From contig CP036272.1 in assembly GCA_007745635.1 (NCBI GenBank), forward strand, positions 3,969,128 to 4,033,127: a stretch of DNA of 64,000 nt. Reading direction: 5' to 3'. This document shows positions 45,734-56,288 of the stretch, piece by piece (position 1 is the stretch's first letter; each line of letters opens with the position of its first letter). This DNA is from Stieleria bergensis (GTDB taxonomy: Bacteria > Planctomycetota > Planctomycetia > Pirellulales > Pirellulaceae). Below the pieces are notes generated by a model. That model was not told where the DNA came from and made no database searches. It saw only the letters and a list, made by a program, of their open reading frames with translations. Made by a program: the position numbers and the translations under genes.

Positions 45734-48097
45734 ATGAAGCCCCTCTCCCGCCTCTCCATTCCGTCCTGGAATCCTGCCGTGCCTTTTCGATTCGTTAGCA
45801 TCATTGCGTTCTGCTGTCTGTTGCTTGATGCAACTCCACAGGCGATTTCTAATGACAAGCTATCAACGGAAGATCTGGCATTCTTTGAAACCAAGATTCG
45901 ACCGGTATTGGCGGAGCACTGTTACTCGTGCCACTCATCCGATGCCGACGAGCTGGGCGGCAAATTGAAACTCGACAGCCTGGATGCGATTCGTCAAGGC
46001 GGTCAGTCGGGCCCACTGTTTGATGATGATCACTCCCCGAGCAGTCTGTTGCTCAAAGCGATTCGCTACGAAGACCTTCAGATGCCGCCCGACGAGCCTC
46101 TGTCAGAAACCATCGTCAAGGACTTCACGGACTGGGTTCAGCGTGGGGCCCCTTATCCAGGCAACGACCATCCGAAGCCGACAACGGTCATTAAACCAAC
46201 ACCCCAGAGCAACCACTGGGCATTCCGATCGCCACAGCGGCCCGGTTCGCCAAATCTCCATGCCAGCCCCTGGCCAAGCGGCAACATCGACGGATTTGTG
46301 CTGGCTCAGCTACAGAAGCGTGGACGCTCTCCCAGTCCGGTTGCTGACTCACGCAGCCTGATCCGCCGGCTATCGATCGATTTAATCGGTCTGCCGCCCA
46401 ACTATCAGGACGTGCTGCGATTTGAACAGCAGCACAAGCAAAACCCAGACCACGCAATGGAGCAATTGGTTGACCGCTTGCTGGCCTCGCCATACTTTGG
46501 TCAACGCTGGGGCAGACACTGGCTGGACGTTGCTCGCTATGCGGAATCAAATGGCAACGACGGACTCGGCCGAAACTCAACATTTCCACACGCTTGGCGT
46601 TACCGCGACTACGTCATCGATGCCTTCAATCGAGACCTGCCCTATGACGAATTCTTGATCGAGCAAATTGCGGGCGATCTGCTGCCAGCGGAATCTGATG
46701 CCGATCGAGATCGAAAACTGGTCGCCACGGGATTCTTGGCACTCACCGCCAAGCCAGCCAATGCGATGAACAAGAACTTTGCCATGGACATCGTTGCCGA
46801 TCAAATCGATGTTGTCACGCGCGGCGTGATGGGACTGAGTGTGGCCTGTGCGCGTTGCCATGATCACAAGTTTGATCCCATTAGCATTGACGAGTATTAC
46901 GCCCTGGCGGGCATCTTTACGAGCACGCAAACGATGTGGGGCACGGGAGCGCACGAAAAACTCACCGCGCCACCGACGGATCTTCATGTGCTGAAGGCTG
47001 CTGCGAAAGTCCCTCCACCGGAAGGGTTTGCGGAAACGGTTTTGGTGCGAGAGTCGAATACCGGCAAGCCGAAACCGGTTCCTAAATCGAAATGGCCGCT
47101 CGGCACCCCGCTTGCCATGGGCGTTCGCGACAAAGCGGCGACCGCCGACTGCAAGATCCATGTCAAAGGTGACGTTGGAAAACTTGGCGCCGTCGTCCCA
47201 CGTGGCTTTCCTGCGGTCCTACAGTTCGCAACATCCAGCGACGTTTCCATCGACGAAAAACAAAGTGGACGTTTACAGTTGGCCCATTGGCTGACGCGCC
47301 GCGATCATCCGTTAACCTCGCGAGTGATGGCCAATCGGGTTTGGCACCATCTGTTCGGCCAAGGCCTTGTCCAGACCAATGACGAGTTTGGTCAAACGGG
47401 ACAGACACCCACTCACCCCGCTTTGCTAGACTACTTGGCGACGCGATTCGTCGAACGTGGTTGGTCGATCAAGCAGCTTGTTCGCGAGATTGTGCTGAGT
47501 CGAACCTATCAGCAAAGCTGCCAAACTTCGATGACAGAACCCGATCCCAGCCTGCTAAGCTTTCACCGACGTCGGCGTCTCGACGCGGAGTCTCTTCGCG
47601 ACGCGATGCTAACGGCCAGCGGTGATCTCGACCTGACGCAAGCAGACGGATCCATCATTCGGCATCGTGACATCCTGATGAACCTAGCTGGAAACTTACA
47701 CCAGCCCAGTCACCGTCGCAGTGTTTTCCTATGCTACCTGCGACAATCCCCTCCACCGGAACTCAGTGCATTCAACTTGCCTGACTTCAGCACCAGCGTC
47801 GCCAAGCGGGAAACGCAAACGCTGCCGGATCAGGCTTTGTACTTGTACAACAATCCCTTCGTGATCCAACAATCGCAATCGTTTGCAAAATCGGTGCTGT
47901 CCCAAACGACAGATTCAACCGCTCGAATCAAGCTGATTTGGCAGCGTAGCTATCAACGCAACCCCACGTCAGATGAACTGGCCGGTGCGCAATCATTTTT
48001 GCAGACCTCGCAGAGCGAACTTGAGACTTCGGAACTGGTTTGGCAAAGCCTCTGCCAGGCGGTGTTGATCTCCAATGAGTTCCGCTACATCGACTAA
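45734..48097 (+). CDS. PSD1-type cytochrome c-like DUF1549/DUF1553 protein
   Basis: 787 aa from the ATG at 45734. A signal ([20 protein letters not shown]) is followed by a cytochrome-like region with C63-Y-S-C66-H67 ([12 protein letters not shown]). DUF1549 follows ([44 protein letters not shown] with a second C-x2-C-H), then DUF1553 ([22 protein letters not shown]). This pairing is nearly confined to planctomycetes and relatives, and it is always beside DUF1501. Heme binding is likely but the function is unknown. It is shorter than the second copy downstream. Confidence 0.92.
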   Translation: MKPLSRLSIPSWNPAVPFRFVSIIAFCCLLLDATPQAISNDKLSTEDLAFFETKIRPVLAEHCYSCHSSDADELGGKLKLDSLDAIRQGGQSGPLFDDDHSPSSLLLKAIRYEDLQMPPDEPLSETIVKDFTDWVQRGAPYPGNDHPKPTTVIKPTPQSNHWAFRSPQRPGSPNLHASPWPSGNIDGFVLAQLQKRGRSPSPVADSRSLIRRLSIDLIGLPPNYQDVLRFEQQHKQNPDHAMEQLVDRLLASPYFGQRWGRHWLDVARYAESNGNDGLGRNSTFPHAWRYRDYVIDAFNRDLPYDEFLIEQIAGDLLPAESDADRDRKLVATGFLALTAKPANAMNKNFAMDIVADQIDVVTRGVMGLSVACARCHDHKFDPISIDEYYALAGIFTSTQTMWGTGAHEKLTAPPTDLHVLKAAAKVPPPEGFAETVLVRESNTGKPKPVPKSKWPLGTPLAMGVRDKAATADCKIHVKGDVGKLGAVVPRGFPAVLQFATSSDVSIDEKQSGRLQLAHWLTRRDHPLTSRVMANRVWHHLFGQGLVQTNDEFGQTGQTPTHPALLDYLATRFVERGWSIKQLVREIVLSRTYQQSCQTSMTEPDPSLLSFHRRRRLDAESLRDAMLTASGDLDLTQADGSIIRHRDILMNLAGNLHQPSHRRSVFLCYLRQSPPPELSAFNLPDFSTSVAKRETQTLPDQALYLYNNPFVIQQSQSFAKSVLSQTTDSTARIKLIWQRSYQRNPTSDELAGAQSFLQTSQSELETSELVWQSLCQAVLISNEFRYID

Positions 48098-48153
48098 CAG
48101 CTTGCCGTGTTATCCTTTCCTCCAATGACTCGTTTTACTTCACGGGCACACTG

Positions 48154-49545
48154 ATGCGTTTCTCACGAAGACAGTTGCTGCAATCGACATCCTGTGGATT
48201 CGGCTCTCTCGCACTGCAAGCACTGTGTCGCCAGCAAGTCCTTGCGAACCAACCGGCACTGATTTCAGACACTGCCAGCGCAGCGCCGCCGGCAACCAAG
48301 TCTCAGGCCTCACAGGGATCTCACCCCTCGGCCACTGCCAAGCGAGTGATCTTTCTTTGCATGTCCGGTGGTCCGGCTCAATTGGATACGTTTGACTACA
48401 AGCCACAAACGGGAAACAAGCCGCACCCCGGATCGGTCGTTAATTTTGCCCAGCATGGCGAATCGGGCATGTGGGTTTCCGACCTGTTACCAGAGACCGC
48501 CAAACACGTTGATAAACTCTGCATGCTTCATGGGATGCACGCTGACACCGGCATCCACGCTCAATCGTTCTTGCAATTGCATACTGGCGAACGACTTCGT
48601 GTGCGACCTAGTTTGGGATCTTGGATCTCCTATGGGCTGGGATCGGAGAACGAAAACCTGCCGGGCTTTATCTCCCTGAACACCTCCAAAACCTCGGTCT
48701 ACTCCAGTGCGTTTTTGCCATCGATTCACAATGGCACTCCTATTGGTGTCAATGGCGAAGACATGTCCGCCGCAACATTGGCCAATATTGCCAGTGACCA
48801 CTTGCCGCTGGCAGCCAAACGCCAACAACTTGATTTTGTGCAACAGTTGAACCGTGGACATCGCACTCAGCGGCCCATTGACGACAACCTAGAAAGTGTC
48901 ATCCAGTCCATGGAGCTTGGCTTTCGCATGCAGACCTCCGCACCGGGCTTGTTGGACTTAAGTGATGAAACACAGGCAACGCTGGACCGTTACCGGGTCG
49001 GGCAACAAGCCAAATCAGTGGGCACCTGCAAAGACAGTGATTTTGGTCGTCAGTGCTTGCTTGCACGCCGATTTGCTGAAGCGGGAGTCCGGTTCATTGA
49101 ACTCAATCACGGTAGCTGGGACCAGCACAAAAATCATCGCCGCGACTTGGCGGCCAACTGCGCTGCAACCGATGCTCCGATTGCGGCACTGCTCGATGAC
49201 CTTCAACAGCGTGGCTTGCTAGAGGAGACCTTGGTGATCTGGGGTGGCGAATTTGGTCGTCCAGGTTTGACGCCGGAGAACAAGAAGAACGAAACCGGAC
49301 ACAACCCAGCTGGTTTCACGTTCTGGTTTGCCGGTGGCGGCATGAAGTCCGGGTACGTGCACGGCAAAACCAACACCACCGGCAACAAAGCAGTCGAAGG
49401 GCGTGTTCATTTCCGCGATTTGCATGCCACGATCCTGCACGCGATGGGTTTGCCCGCCAACGAATTATCCTATTGGTATCAGGGACGCGACCACCGTTTG
49501 ACGGGTCCTCAAGGCGGCAAGGTTGCCCATGAACTGTTTGCCTAA
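48154..49545 (+). CDS. DUF1501 protein, partner of the first PSD1 gene
   Basis: 463 aa. A twin-arginine-like N-terminus ([18 protein letters not shown]) suggests Tat export. The core has the DUF1501 pattern [22 protein letters not shown], then [24 protein letters not shown] and [12 protein letters not shown], related to the alkaline-phosphatase/sulfatase fold. Metal-binding Asp and His residues are visible. Its substrate is unknown. It begins 56 bases after the PSD1 stop and is almost certainly in its operon. Confidence 0.92.
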   Translation: MRFSRRQLLQSTSCGFGSLALQALCRQQVLANQPALISDTASAAPPATKSQASQGSHPSATAKRVIFLCMSGGPAQLDTFDYKPQTGNKPHPGSVVNFAQHGESGMWVSDLLPETAKHVDKLCMLHGMHADTGIHAQSFLQLHTGERLRVRPSLGSWISYGLGSENENLPGFISLNTSKTSVYSSAFLPSIHNGTPIGVNGEDMSAATLANIASDHLPLAAKRQQLDFVQQLNRGHRTQRPIDDNLESVIQSMELGFRMQTSAPGLLDLSDETQATLDRYRVGQQAKSVGTCKDSDFGRQCLLARRFAEAGVRFIELNHGSWDQHKNHRRDLAANCAATDAPIAALLDDLQQRGLLEETLVIWGGEFGRPGLTPENKKNETGHNPAGFTFWFAGGGMKSGYVHGKTNTTGNKAVEGRVHFRDLHATILHAMGLPANELSYWYQGRDHRLTGPQGGKVAHELFA

Positions 49546-49606
49546 CGGTTCATCATCGCCTCTCGCCAAGCCTCTGTTCCGTTCGCCCGACTCAGTAGAC
49601 CCCGTC

Positions 49607-52342
49607 ATGCCTCGTTTCTTAATGCTTCCGTTGCTTGTCGCAGTGATCGCTGGCAACGCTGCGGCTGCAGATCAAGGCATCGAGTTCTTTGAAAAACAAG
49701 TCCGGCCAATTCTGGTCGAGCATTGCTACGAGTGTCACTCCGCAGAGATGGACGTCCAAGGTGGACTCCGGCTGGACTGGCAACAAGGGATTGTCGCAGG
49801 TGGAGACAGTGGACCCGCGATCGTCAAAGGGAAGCCACATGAGAGCTTGTTGATCAAAGCAATTGAGTATCTGGATCGTCAATTGCAGATGCCACCGCAA
49901 AACGCGATCCCAGTGGCACAGCAAACGACCCTGAAACGATGGATCAAAATGGGAGCCCCTGATCCCCGGACCACAGCACCGGGCGAAACCGAGGGACCGC
50001 AAGGCATGAGCGTTGCAGAAGGCCGTCAGTTTTGGTCCTTTCAACCGGTCGTTGCTCCACCCATCCCACGCATTGATTCGGCCTTCGTGCAAACACCGAT
50101 TGACGCGTTTGTGCTTCAGCAACTTCAACAGCAAGGACTTGATCCCGCCCCGCCCGCCGACAAGTCGACATTGATCCGTCGCGCCACCCAAGATCTGATC
50201 GGTTTACCGGCGACCGAGCAACAGGTGGCGGACTATCTCTCGGATGAATCTGCAAACGCATTTTGCAAAGTGATTGAGCGACTGTTGGCCTCGCACCACC
50301 ATGGTCAGCACTGGGGACGGCATTGGCTAGATGTCGCTCGATATGCCGATTCGAATGGACTGGACGAGAACATTGGTTTCGGGAACGCTTGGCGGTATCG
50401 GGACTATGTGATTGACGCCTTCAATGCTGATAAACCTTATGACCGTTTTCTGATCGAACAACTCGCCGGTGATCTTCTTCCTGCTGCAAGCGACGAAACG
50501 ATCACGGCAACAGGCTTCTTGCAGTTGGGGCCGAAAGTCTTAGCCGAACCGGATATTGAAAAACTGCATCTGGACACCATCGACGAACAGCTTGATACCG
50601 TGGGCAAAGCTTTCCTGGGTATGACCCTGGGCTGCGTTCGTTGTCACGACCATAAGTTTGATCCCATCAAGCAGACCGACTATTACTCTCTGGCCGCCAT
50701 CTTTCGCAGCACCCAAACGTTTGGCGAGCGAAAGAATGGCGCCATCAAGTTTTGGTACGAACACTCGGTCGGTTCCGATCAAGACAAGGAACGTATCGCC
50801 GCAGTCGACAAACAGCTTGCAGCATTAAAATCTGCGGCATCCAGCTTCCGAAACAAGGCCATTAGTGAACTGCGGCAACAGGCTCGAACCCAAGCGGCCG
50901 ATTATCTGGTCGCCTGTTTGCACTTTGAACCGAATGCCAGTCTTAAACAGGTCGACAAAATCGCTCAACCACTGAACTTGCACCCGCGAGTCTTATTGCA
51001 TTGTCGCAGTCACCTGGAATTCCATCGCGAAGATCCTTTCTTTAAGGACTGGCATCGCTTGGCCAAGGAAGCCACTCCTGATGCGCTGCGAAAACATTAC
51101 TCGGAACTGTTCGAACACGCAGAAGACGCATTCGCCCAAGCGCAACAACAGACCCCCAAGACCAAGCGGTTGACTGATCCAACGCTGGAAGCCGCACGGG
51201 CGGCGCTTGACGATCACTCGGGGTTCTTAGCGGTGCCCAGTGTCGATGCGTTTGCCTTTGATTCGGAAACGCTCACCGAGCATCATCGCTTACTGTCCAT
51301 CGCGCGAGCCTTTGAAACCACGGCGCCCGATCTGCCAGAACTGATGGGTGTCTGTGACGGCGAAATCACCAACACGATGCCAGTGATGATTCGCGGCAGC
51401 CACCACAATCCCGGCGCGGCGGTCCAGCGTGGATTTCCTGAAGTCATGCGTTGGTCGAACCAGCCCGTTGCCTTTCCGGACAACGCCAGCGGTCGGTTGG
51501 AACTTGCACAGTGGATCGCTGCACCCGAACATCCGCTGACTGCCCGCGTGATGGTGAATCGAGTTTGGGCTTGGCACTTCGGCCAGGGCCTGGTCGCCAG
51601 CACTGAGAACTTTGGCGTCATGGGCCAACGGCCTGCGAACCAACCGTTGCTGGACTGGCTGGCAGCCTACTTTGTCCGATCCGGTTGGTCCGTGAAAGCG
51701 CTGCACCGCATCATTCTGAACTCCTCGACGTGGCAAATGGCATCCACCCATGCCGACGCCTCTCATTGCCAGAGCATCGACCCAAAGAATCAACTCCACT
51801 GGCGACAGAACCTGCGGCGTCTGCAGGCCGAACAGATTCGTGATGCGATCCTTTCCGTCTGTGGCCGGCTAGATCCGTCGGTGGGCGGGAAAACACTACC
51901 GCTGCGCAATCGACAATTCGTCTTCAATCACACCTCCGAAGACCACACCACGTATGACAGCCTTCGACGTGCGGTTTACTTGCCGGTGATTCGCAACAAT
52001 TTATACAGCCTGTTTACCGAGTTTGATTACCCCGATCCAACCATGCCAACGGGCGTCCGCAGTCAGACCACTGTTGCCCCGCAGGCATTGGTGCTTTTGA
52101 ATGATCCTCTGATCTTGGATTCAGCGACGGCGCTGGCAAGACGCATCACCCGTGATTCGCCCCACAGCACCGTGTCACAGATCCGTGAGCTCTACTCTCG
52201 TTGTTTGGCACGATCTCCAAACGAACACGAACGGCGACTGGCAACCGCTTTCTTAGAAAAAGACATCGCCAACCCTGTGCAGCGACTGGCAATGCTTTGC
52301 CAAGCTATTCTGTGCAGCCACGAATTCATGTACGTGAATTAA
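49607..52342 (+). CDS. Second PSD1-type DUF1549/DUF1553 cytochrome c-like protein
   Basis: 911 aa from the ATG at 49607. Signal FLMLPLLVAVIAGNAAAA, cytochrome motif C40-Y-E-C43-H44 (EHCYECHSAEMD), a second site in [16 protein letters not shown], and the DUF1553 block LAQWIAAPEHPLTARVMVNRVW. A central insert of about 125 residues (coiled and charged, residues 410-540) makes it longer than the first copy. It lies 61 bases after the DUF1501 gene and before another DUF1501 gene, so the operon is a tandem double set. Confidence 0.92.
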   Translation: MPRFLMLPLLVAVIAGNAAAADQGIEFFEKQVRPILVEHCYECHSAEMDVQGGLRLDWQQGIVAGGDSGPAIVKGKPHESLLIKAIEYLDRQLQMPPQNAIPVAQQTTLKRWIKMGAPDPRTTAPGETEGPQGMSVAEGRQFWSFQPVVAPPIPRIDSAFVQTPIDAFVLQQLQQQGLDPAPPADKSTLIRRATQDLIGLPATEQQVADYLSDESANAFCKVIERLLASHHHGQHWGRHWLDVARYADSNGLDENIGFGNAWRYRDYVIDAFNADKPYDRFLIEQLAGDLLPAASDETITATGFLQLGPKVLAEPDIEKLHLDTIDEQLDTVGKAFLGMTLGCVRCHDHKFDPIKQTDYYSLAAIFRSTQTFGERKNGAIKFWYEHSVGSDQDKERIAAVDKQLAALKSAASSFRNKAISELRQQARTQAADYLVACLHFEPNASLKQVDKIAQPLNLHPRVLLHCRSHLEFHREDPFFKDWHRLAKEATPDALRKHYSELFEHAEDAFAQAQQQTPKTKRLTDPTLEAARAALDDHSGFLAVPSVDAFAFDSETLTEHHRLLSIARAFETTAPDLPELMGVCDGEITNTMPVMIRGSHHNPGAAVQRGFPEVMRWSNQPVAFPDNASGRLELAQWIAAPEHPLTARVMVNRVWAWHFGQGLVASTENFGVMGQRPANQPLLDWLAAYFVRSGWSVKALHRIILNSSTWQMASTHADASHCQSIDPKNQLHWRQNLRRLQAEQIRDAILSVCGRLDPSVGGKTLPLRNRQFVFNHTSEDHTTYDSLRRAVYLPVIRNNLYSLFTEFDYPDPTMPTGVRSQTTVAPQALVLLNDPLILDSATALARRITRDSPHSTVSQIRELYSRCLARSPNEHERRLATAFLEKDIANPVQRLAMLCQAILCSHEFMYVN

Positions 52343-52367
52343 ACGTCAACGAACCGGAACAACACCA

Positions 52368-53771
52368 GTGAGCTTTCTGCTTCCCAAAACGCGCCGTCAA
52401 ATCCTGCAACAGTCTGCCATCGGCTTTGGCGGTCTGGCGATGCAGGCACTGCTGGCTGGCGAAGCGACATCTGAGAATCCCCTGATTGCACGACAACCGC
52501 ATTTTAAGCCGCGAGCAAAACGGATTGTGTTTCTGTTCATGAAGGGAGGCCCTTCACACGTCGACACCTTCGACCCCAAACCCTTATTGGATCGAGATCA
52601 CGGCAAGCCACTTCCCTTCGCGGGCCCGAAAGTCACGTTCGCCAAGCAAGGCAACTTGCTGCGTTCCCCGTGGAAATTTCAACAACATGGCGACAGCGGG
52701 CTGCCGGTCAGCGAACTGTTTCCGCAAATCGCCAAACAGAGCGATAAGCTTTGTGTCCTGCGATCCGTTCACGGCACCAATCCCGCCCATGGTGCGGCGG
52801 CGTTGAAACTGCACACCGGTGCCGAACAGCTGGTCCGCCCCAGTTTTGGATCCTGGATCACTTACGGTCTGGGAACCGAAAATCAAAACTTGCCGGGATT
52901 CATCACTATCTGTCCCACGTTAGCGCACGGGGGCGTCAACAATTGGGGTTCAGCGTTTTTGCCGTCGCATTGCCAGGGAACACCGATCGGAAACGCCAGC
53001 TTGCCAGCAACACAGGCAAACGTGAAATACATCGACAACCCTCACCTCTCCTTGCAACAGCAGCGTGAGCAGATTGATTTGATTCGGAACCTTAGCCAGC
53101 CGTTTCAAGAATCAACCGATGCTCAAGAGGCTCTCGATAGCCGGCTGAATTCGTTTGAGCTCGCGTTTCGTATGCAGACGGCCATGCCGGAGATCCAGGA
53201 TCTGTCACAGGAAACCACCACCACGCGCAGCCTGTATGGGATCGACGACGCGGTGACCGAGGACTTTGGCAGACAATGCCTGATGGCCCGTCGCTTTTTA
53301 GAACGAGACGTGCGTTTTGTCCAAGTCACGCACAGCGATAGTTTTGTGCAATGGGATCAACATAGCAATCTGTACCAAGGCCACACCAAGAACGCGGCCG
53401 AAGTTGATCGTCCCATCGCGGGCTTGTTGCAAGACCTTGAGTCACGCGGTTTGCTGGAAGACACCTTGGTGTTATGGGGCGGAGAGTTCGGTCGCACACC
53501 GACTTCACAAGGGAACAATGGTCGAGACCATAATCCCCACGGATTCACGATGTGGATGGCTGGCGGTGGCGTAAAGGGTGGCTTTGCTTACGGGGCCACT
53601 GATGACTATGGCTACTACGCCGCGGAAAACAAAATGCACGTTCATGACCTTCATGCAACTATCTTGCACCTGCTGGGTTTGAACCATCAACGCCTGACGT
53701 ATCGATACGCGGGACGGGACTTTCGCTTAACCGATGTCGCCGGCGTCGTCGCCAAAGACATCCTGGCATAG
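52368..53771 (+). CDS. DUF1501 protein, partner of the second PSD1 gene
   Basis: 467 aa from a GTG, 25 bases after the PSD1 stop. N-terminus RRQILQQSAIGFGGLAMQ is again Tat-like. Core motifs are RIVFLFMKGGPSHVDTFDPKP, RRFLERDVRFVQVTHSDS, LVLWGGEFGRTPTSQGNNGRDHNPHG and the C-terminal [34 protein letters not shown]. The last block is the usual DUF1501 ending. Family function is unknown; export and metal binding are inferred from motifs. Same operon as the two PSD1 genes. Confidence 0.93.
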   Translation: MSFLLPKTRRQILQQSAIGFGGLAMQALLAGEATSENPLIARQPHFKPRAKRIVFLFMKGGPSHVDTFDPKPLLDRDHGKPLPFAGPKVTFAKQGNLLRSPWKFQQHGDSGLPVSELFPQIAKQSDKLCVLRSVHGTNPAHGAAALKLHTGAEQLVRPSFGSWITYGLGTENQNLPGFITICPTLAHGGVNNWGSAFLPSHCQGTPIGNASLPATQANVKYIDNPHLSLQQQREQIDLIRNLSQPFQESTDAQEALDSRLNSFELAFRMQTAMPEIQDLSQETTTTRSLYGIDDAVTEDFGRQCLMARRFLERDVRFVQVTHSDSFVQWDQHSNLYQGHTKNAAEVDRPIAGLLQDLESRGLLEDTLVLWGGEFGRTPTSQGNNGRDHNPHGFTMWMAGGGVKGGFAYGATDDYGYYAAENKMHVHDLHATILHLLGLNHQRLTYRYAGRDFRLTDVAGVVAKDILA

Positions 53772-53951
53772 GGGCGTCGCTGGCTGCGGCAGGTTGCGTG
53801 CTCTGGCACCAGCTGATCCGTTGCTCACTGACTCTGCTGGACAAACCAGCAAGACCTGCGACAATCACTGCATCTATCACAAGCACCCTCGCAACCGGGT
53901 GGAACATCGACACGCGAACGGATGGTGAAACACGTGAGTCAGGACAATTCG

Positions 53952-54101
53952 ATGCAACAACAAGATGAACAGAAACAGCCGCAATCGTGCCGCGCGGCCT
54001 GCCCGGTCTGCGGCGGACAACTGATGGAGATTCGCCAGAAGCTTCAATGCTCTCGCTGCCACACAATCTGCGAGACTTGCTGCGAAGGCGGACCAGGTTA
54101 G
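53952..54101 (+). CDS. 49-aa zinc-ribbon protein
   Basis: A small gene with eight Cys: C13, C17 and C20 (CRAACPVCGGQL), then C33, C36, C40, C43 and C44 (LQCSRCHTICETCCEGG). The two CxxC pairs (C17/C20 and C33/C36) fit a zinc ribbon. AGGA lies 8 bases before the ATG at 53952. An in-frame ATG at 53922 would add ten residues but lacks a Shine-Dalgarno. It lies between the DUF1501 operon and a convergent sulfatase. No function is known; a nucleic-acid or protein-binding role is possible. Confidence 0.65.
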   Translation: MQQQDEQKQPQSCRAACPVCGGQLMEIRQKLQCSRCHTICETCCEGGPG

Positions 54102-54317
54102 GCCACGCCTTGACTAGAGAACCGCTCTTGCGCGTCAAAGCCGATGGGGATCGTCAACACCACAACGACAGGATGTGGTGCCGATCAATCAGTACGCAGG
54201 ACCTCGCTGTCTCTCAGGCCCATGATGAGCAAGTCAACAAGCTAGACATCATGTGTGCCAGAACACTCCAATCACAACCAGCCAGACTGATTTTTGGCTA
54301 CCCTGACGTCAACCATG

Positions 54318-56069
54318 CTATTGTTCATTCAATGCAGCCGGGATCGTGACTTTGCTGCCGCCCTGGCCGATGACGAAGTGCCCGTGGACATGCTTATCAC
54401 TGTCCGTGATGATCCAAACGGTCCCGGGTTGTGTTCGGCGACTGAACCGCCACCCACTCTGGATCGAACCTCGGGATTCCCAATTCCCTTCGCGGTTGAC
54501 AACGTACATGTCGACGCCTGCCGCCATGCGATTGGTGATCATGATCTCACACTCATGGCCATGCGGAGTCGACTTAACACGTGCCGAACCGTCACCAGGG
54601 AACCAAGTCAACTCTTGGAGCGTTTCGTTCTTCGCACGCGCGACAGACGCAAATGTTTTGGGCGCTCGCTCGCGCAACTCCTGCAAAACGCCCTGATGCT
54701 CCGGCGACTTTGCTAGATTCACCCACTCATAAGGATCGTTTTGAATGTCATATAACTCATCCCCACCCTGGGCGTAGTGAATGTATCGCCAACGCTGCGC
54801 ACTCAGCCCAAAACTACCGGGCTCCTGCAAGTAGGTGAGAGCAACGTGCGGCCAATCCGATTTTGTGTCTTGCAGCAACGGCAGCAAACTTGGCCCATCG
54901 AGATCCGCTTTGGCCGGAAGCCCTGCCAACTCAGTCAGCGTCGGGTACAAACTCAGCAAACCGACTGGCCTGTCGCACTGGGTTCCCGAAAGCGTTCCAT
55001 GAGGCAGGCCGGGCGTCCCCTTAGGCACACGGACAATTAACGGGACGCGGGTTGAAACCCGCCAACCGGTAAACTTTTGCCAACGCATCTTCTCGCCCAA
55101 ATGCCAACCGTGGTCACTCCATAGGACCACGATCGTGTTGTCGCGGTTGGGCCCCTGATCAAGCGCATCCAGCACGCGTCCGATCATGGCGTCTGCAAAG
55201 GCGATGGACGCCAAGTAACCCTGAATGGCCTGTTTCCACTGATTGTGTTTGCGGATGTGCGAGAAGTAGGGAACATCGCGCAACTTCAAACCTCCCGGCG
55301 GCACATCGCTCAAGTCATCCTGCTTAAAGCCTGGCGGCAACTGAATCTCATTTAACGGAAACGGCTCAAAATACTTCGCTGGAACAAACCAAGGCTCATG
55401 TGGCCGATAAATCCCACAGGCCAAGAAAAAGGGTTGCTGATGCTTGCGCTGAAGTTGCTGACCGACCCACTGTGACACCGCCCAATCGCCACCGAATTCT
55501 TGGTCGCTGACATCGAGGGCTCCCCAGTCGGTTTCGATGTACTGCCAAGGCCCGCCACGCGGCAGACTGACGGGACGTTGCTTGGGGTACACCGTGCGCG
55601 GGAAAGGATCCTCGGTCTCTTTGGCCGGGAAGTACTCATCCCAGGATTGCGCATCGATGAAGTAATGCAGTAGCTTTCCAGAACCGTTCGCACGATAGCC
55701 ATGGTTAGCAAAGTAACGCGGCAAGAGAACAGCATCGGGCAAAATGTCACGCATCTTTTGCCCATTTCCATACAAGCCCGACTGATGAGGCGAGATGCCA
55801 GTCATGATCGCGGTCCGCGATGGATTGCAAGCTGGCGCAGCACAGTGAGCATTCGTGAACAGCGTCCCACTGGCTGCCAGTCGATCAATGTTTGGTGTTC
55901 GTGCCTGAGGATGACCGCCGAGACAGCCTATCCAGTCATTCAAATCATCAACAGCAATGAACAACACATTCGGCGGTTGTGAATCCGCATGCGAGTCACA
56001 AACAGGAATCGTCAACAGCGACGCAAACAATAACCAACAAACAAGCCGTAAGCCAACAGAATGGTGCAA
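54318..56069 (-). CDS. Secreted sulfatase, iduronate-2-sulfatase-like
   Basis: 583 aa from a TTG at 56069 chosen because GGGAG lies 7 bases upstream and the signal peptide (LVCWLLFASLLTIPVCDSHA) follows; an earlier TTG at 56168 has no such support. The start PPNVLFIAVDDLNDWIGCLGG and the activation motif Cys81-Asn-Pro-Ser-Arg (APACNPSRTAIMTG) match the planctomycete iduronate-2-sulfatase-like group. Later blocks: YRANGSGKLLHYF, FFLACGIYRPHEPW, VVLWSDHGWHLGEKMRWQKFTGW. The substrate is probably a sulfated uronate-containing glycan but is not proved. About 140 extra residues at the end form a C-terminal subdomain. Confidence 0.9.
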   Translation of the reverse strand: MHHSVGLRLVCWLLFASLLTIPVCDSHADSQPPNVLFIAVDDLNDWIGCLGGHPQARTPNIDRLAASGTLFTNAHCAAPACNPSRTAIMTGISPHQSGLYGNGQKMRDILPDAVLLPRYFANHGYRANGSGKLLHYFIDAQSWDEYFPAKETEDPFPRTVYPKQRPVSLPRGGPWQYIETDWGALDVSDQEFGGDWAVSQWVGQQLQRKHQQPFFLACGIYRPHEPWFVPAKYFEPFPLNEIQLPPGFKQDDLSDVPPGGLKLRDVPYFSHIRKHNQWKQAIQGYLASIAFADAMIGRVLDALDQGPNRDNTIVVLWSDHGWHLGEKMRWQKFTGWRVSTRVPLIVRVPKGTPGLPHGTLSGTQCDRPVGLLSLYPTLTELAGLPAKADLDGPSLLPLLQDTKSDWPHVALTYLQEPGSFGLSAQRWRYIHYAQGGDELYDIQNDPYEWVNLAKSPEHQGVLQELRERAPKTFASVARAKNETLQELTWFPGDGSARVKSTPHGHECEIMITNRMAAGVDMYVVNREGNWESRGSIQSGWRFSRRTQPGTVWIITDSDKHVHGHFVIGQGGSKVTIPAALNEQ

Positions 56070-56288
56070 GGAGTGACTCCCGAAAAAAGACAGCGAGCAT
56101 GCTGCAAGACGACGCGTCGCGTTACACAGAGCATCAGACTCTCGACCAGAAGTTTGGCAAGAAACCAAACTTGTATCAGTGACGCTTAGCGACCAAGGCT
56201 GGCTGAAATCACAACCAAGCCTGTTGAGCGAGGGAACGCGAAACGGATCGATTCCGCAGTCAACGCGTTCCGAAAAAACAAACCGCGA

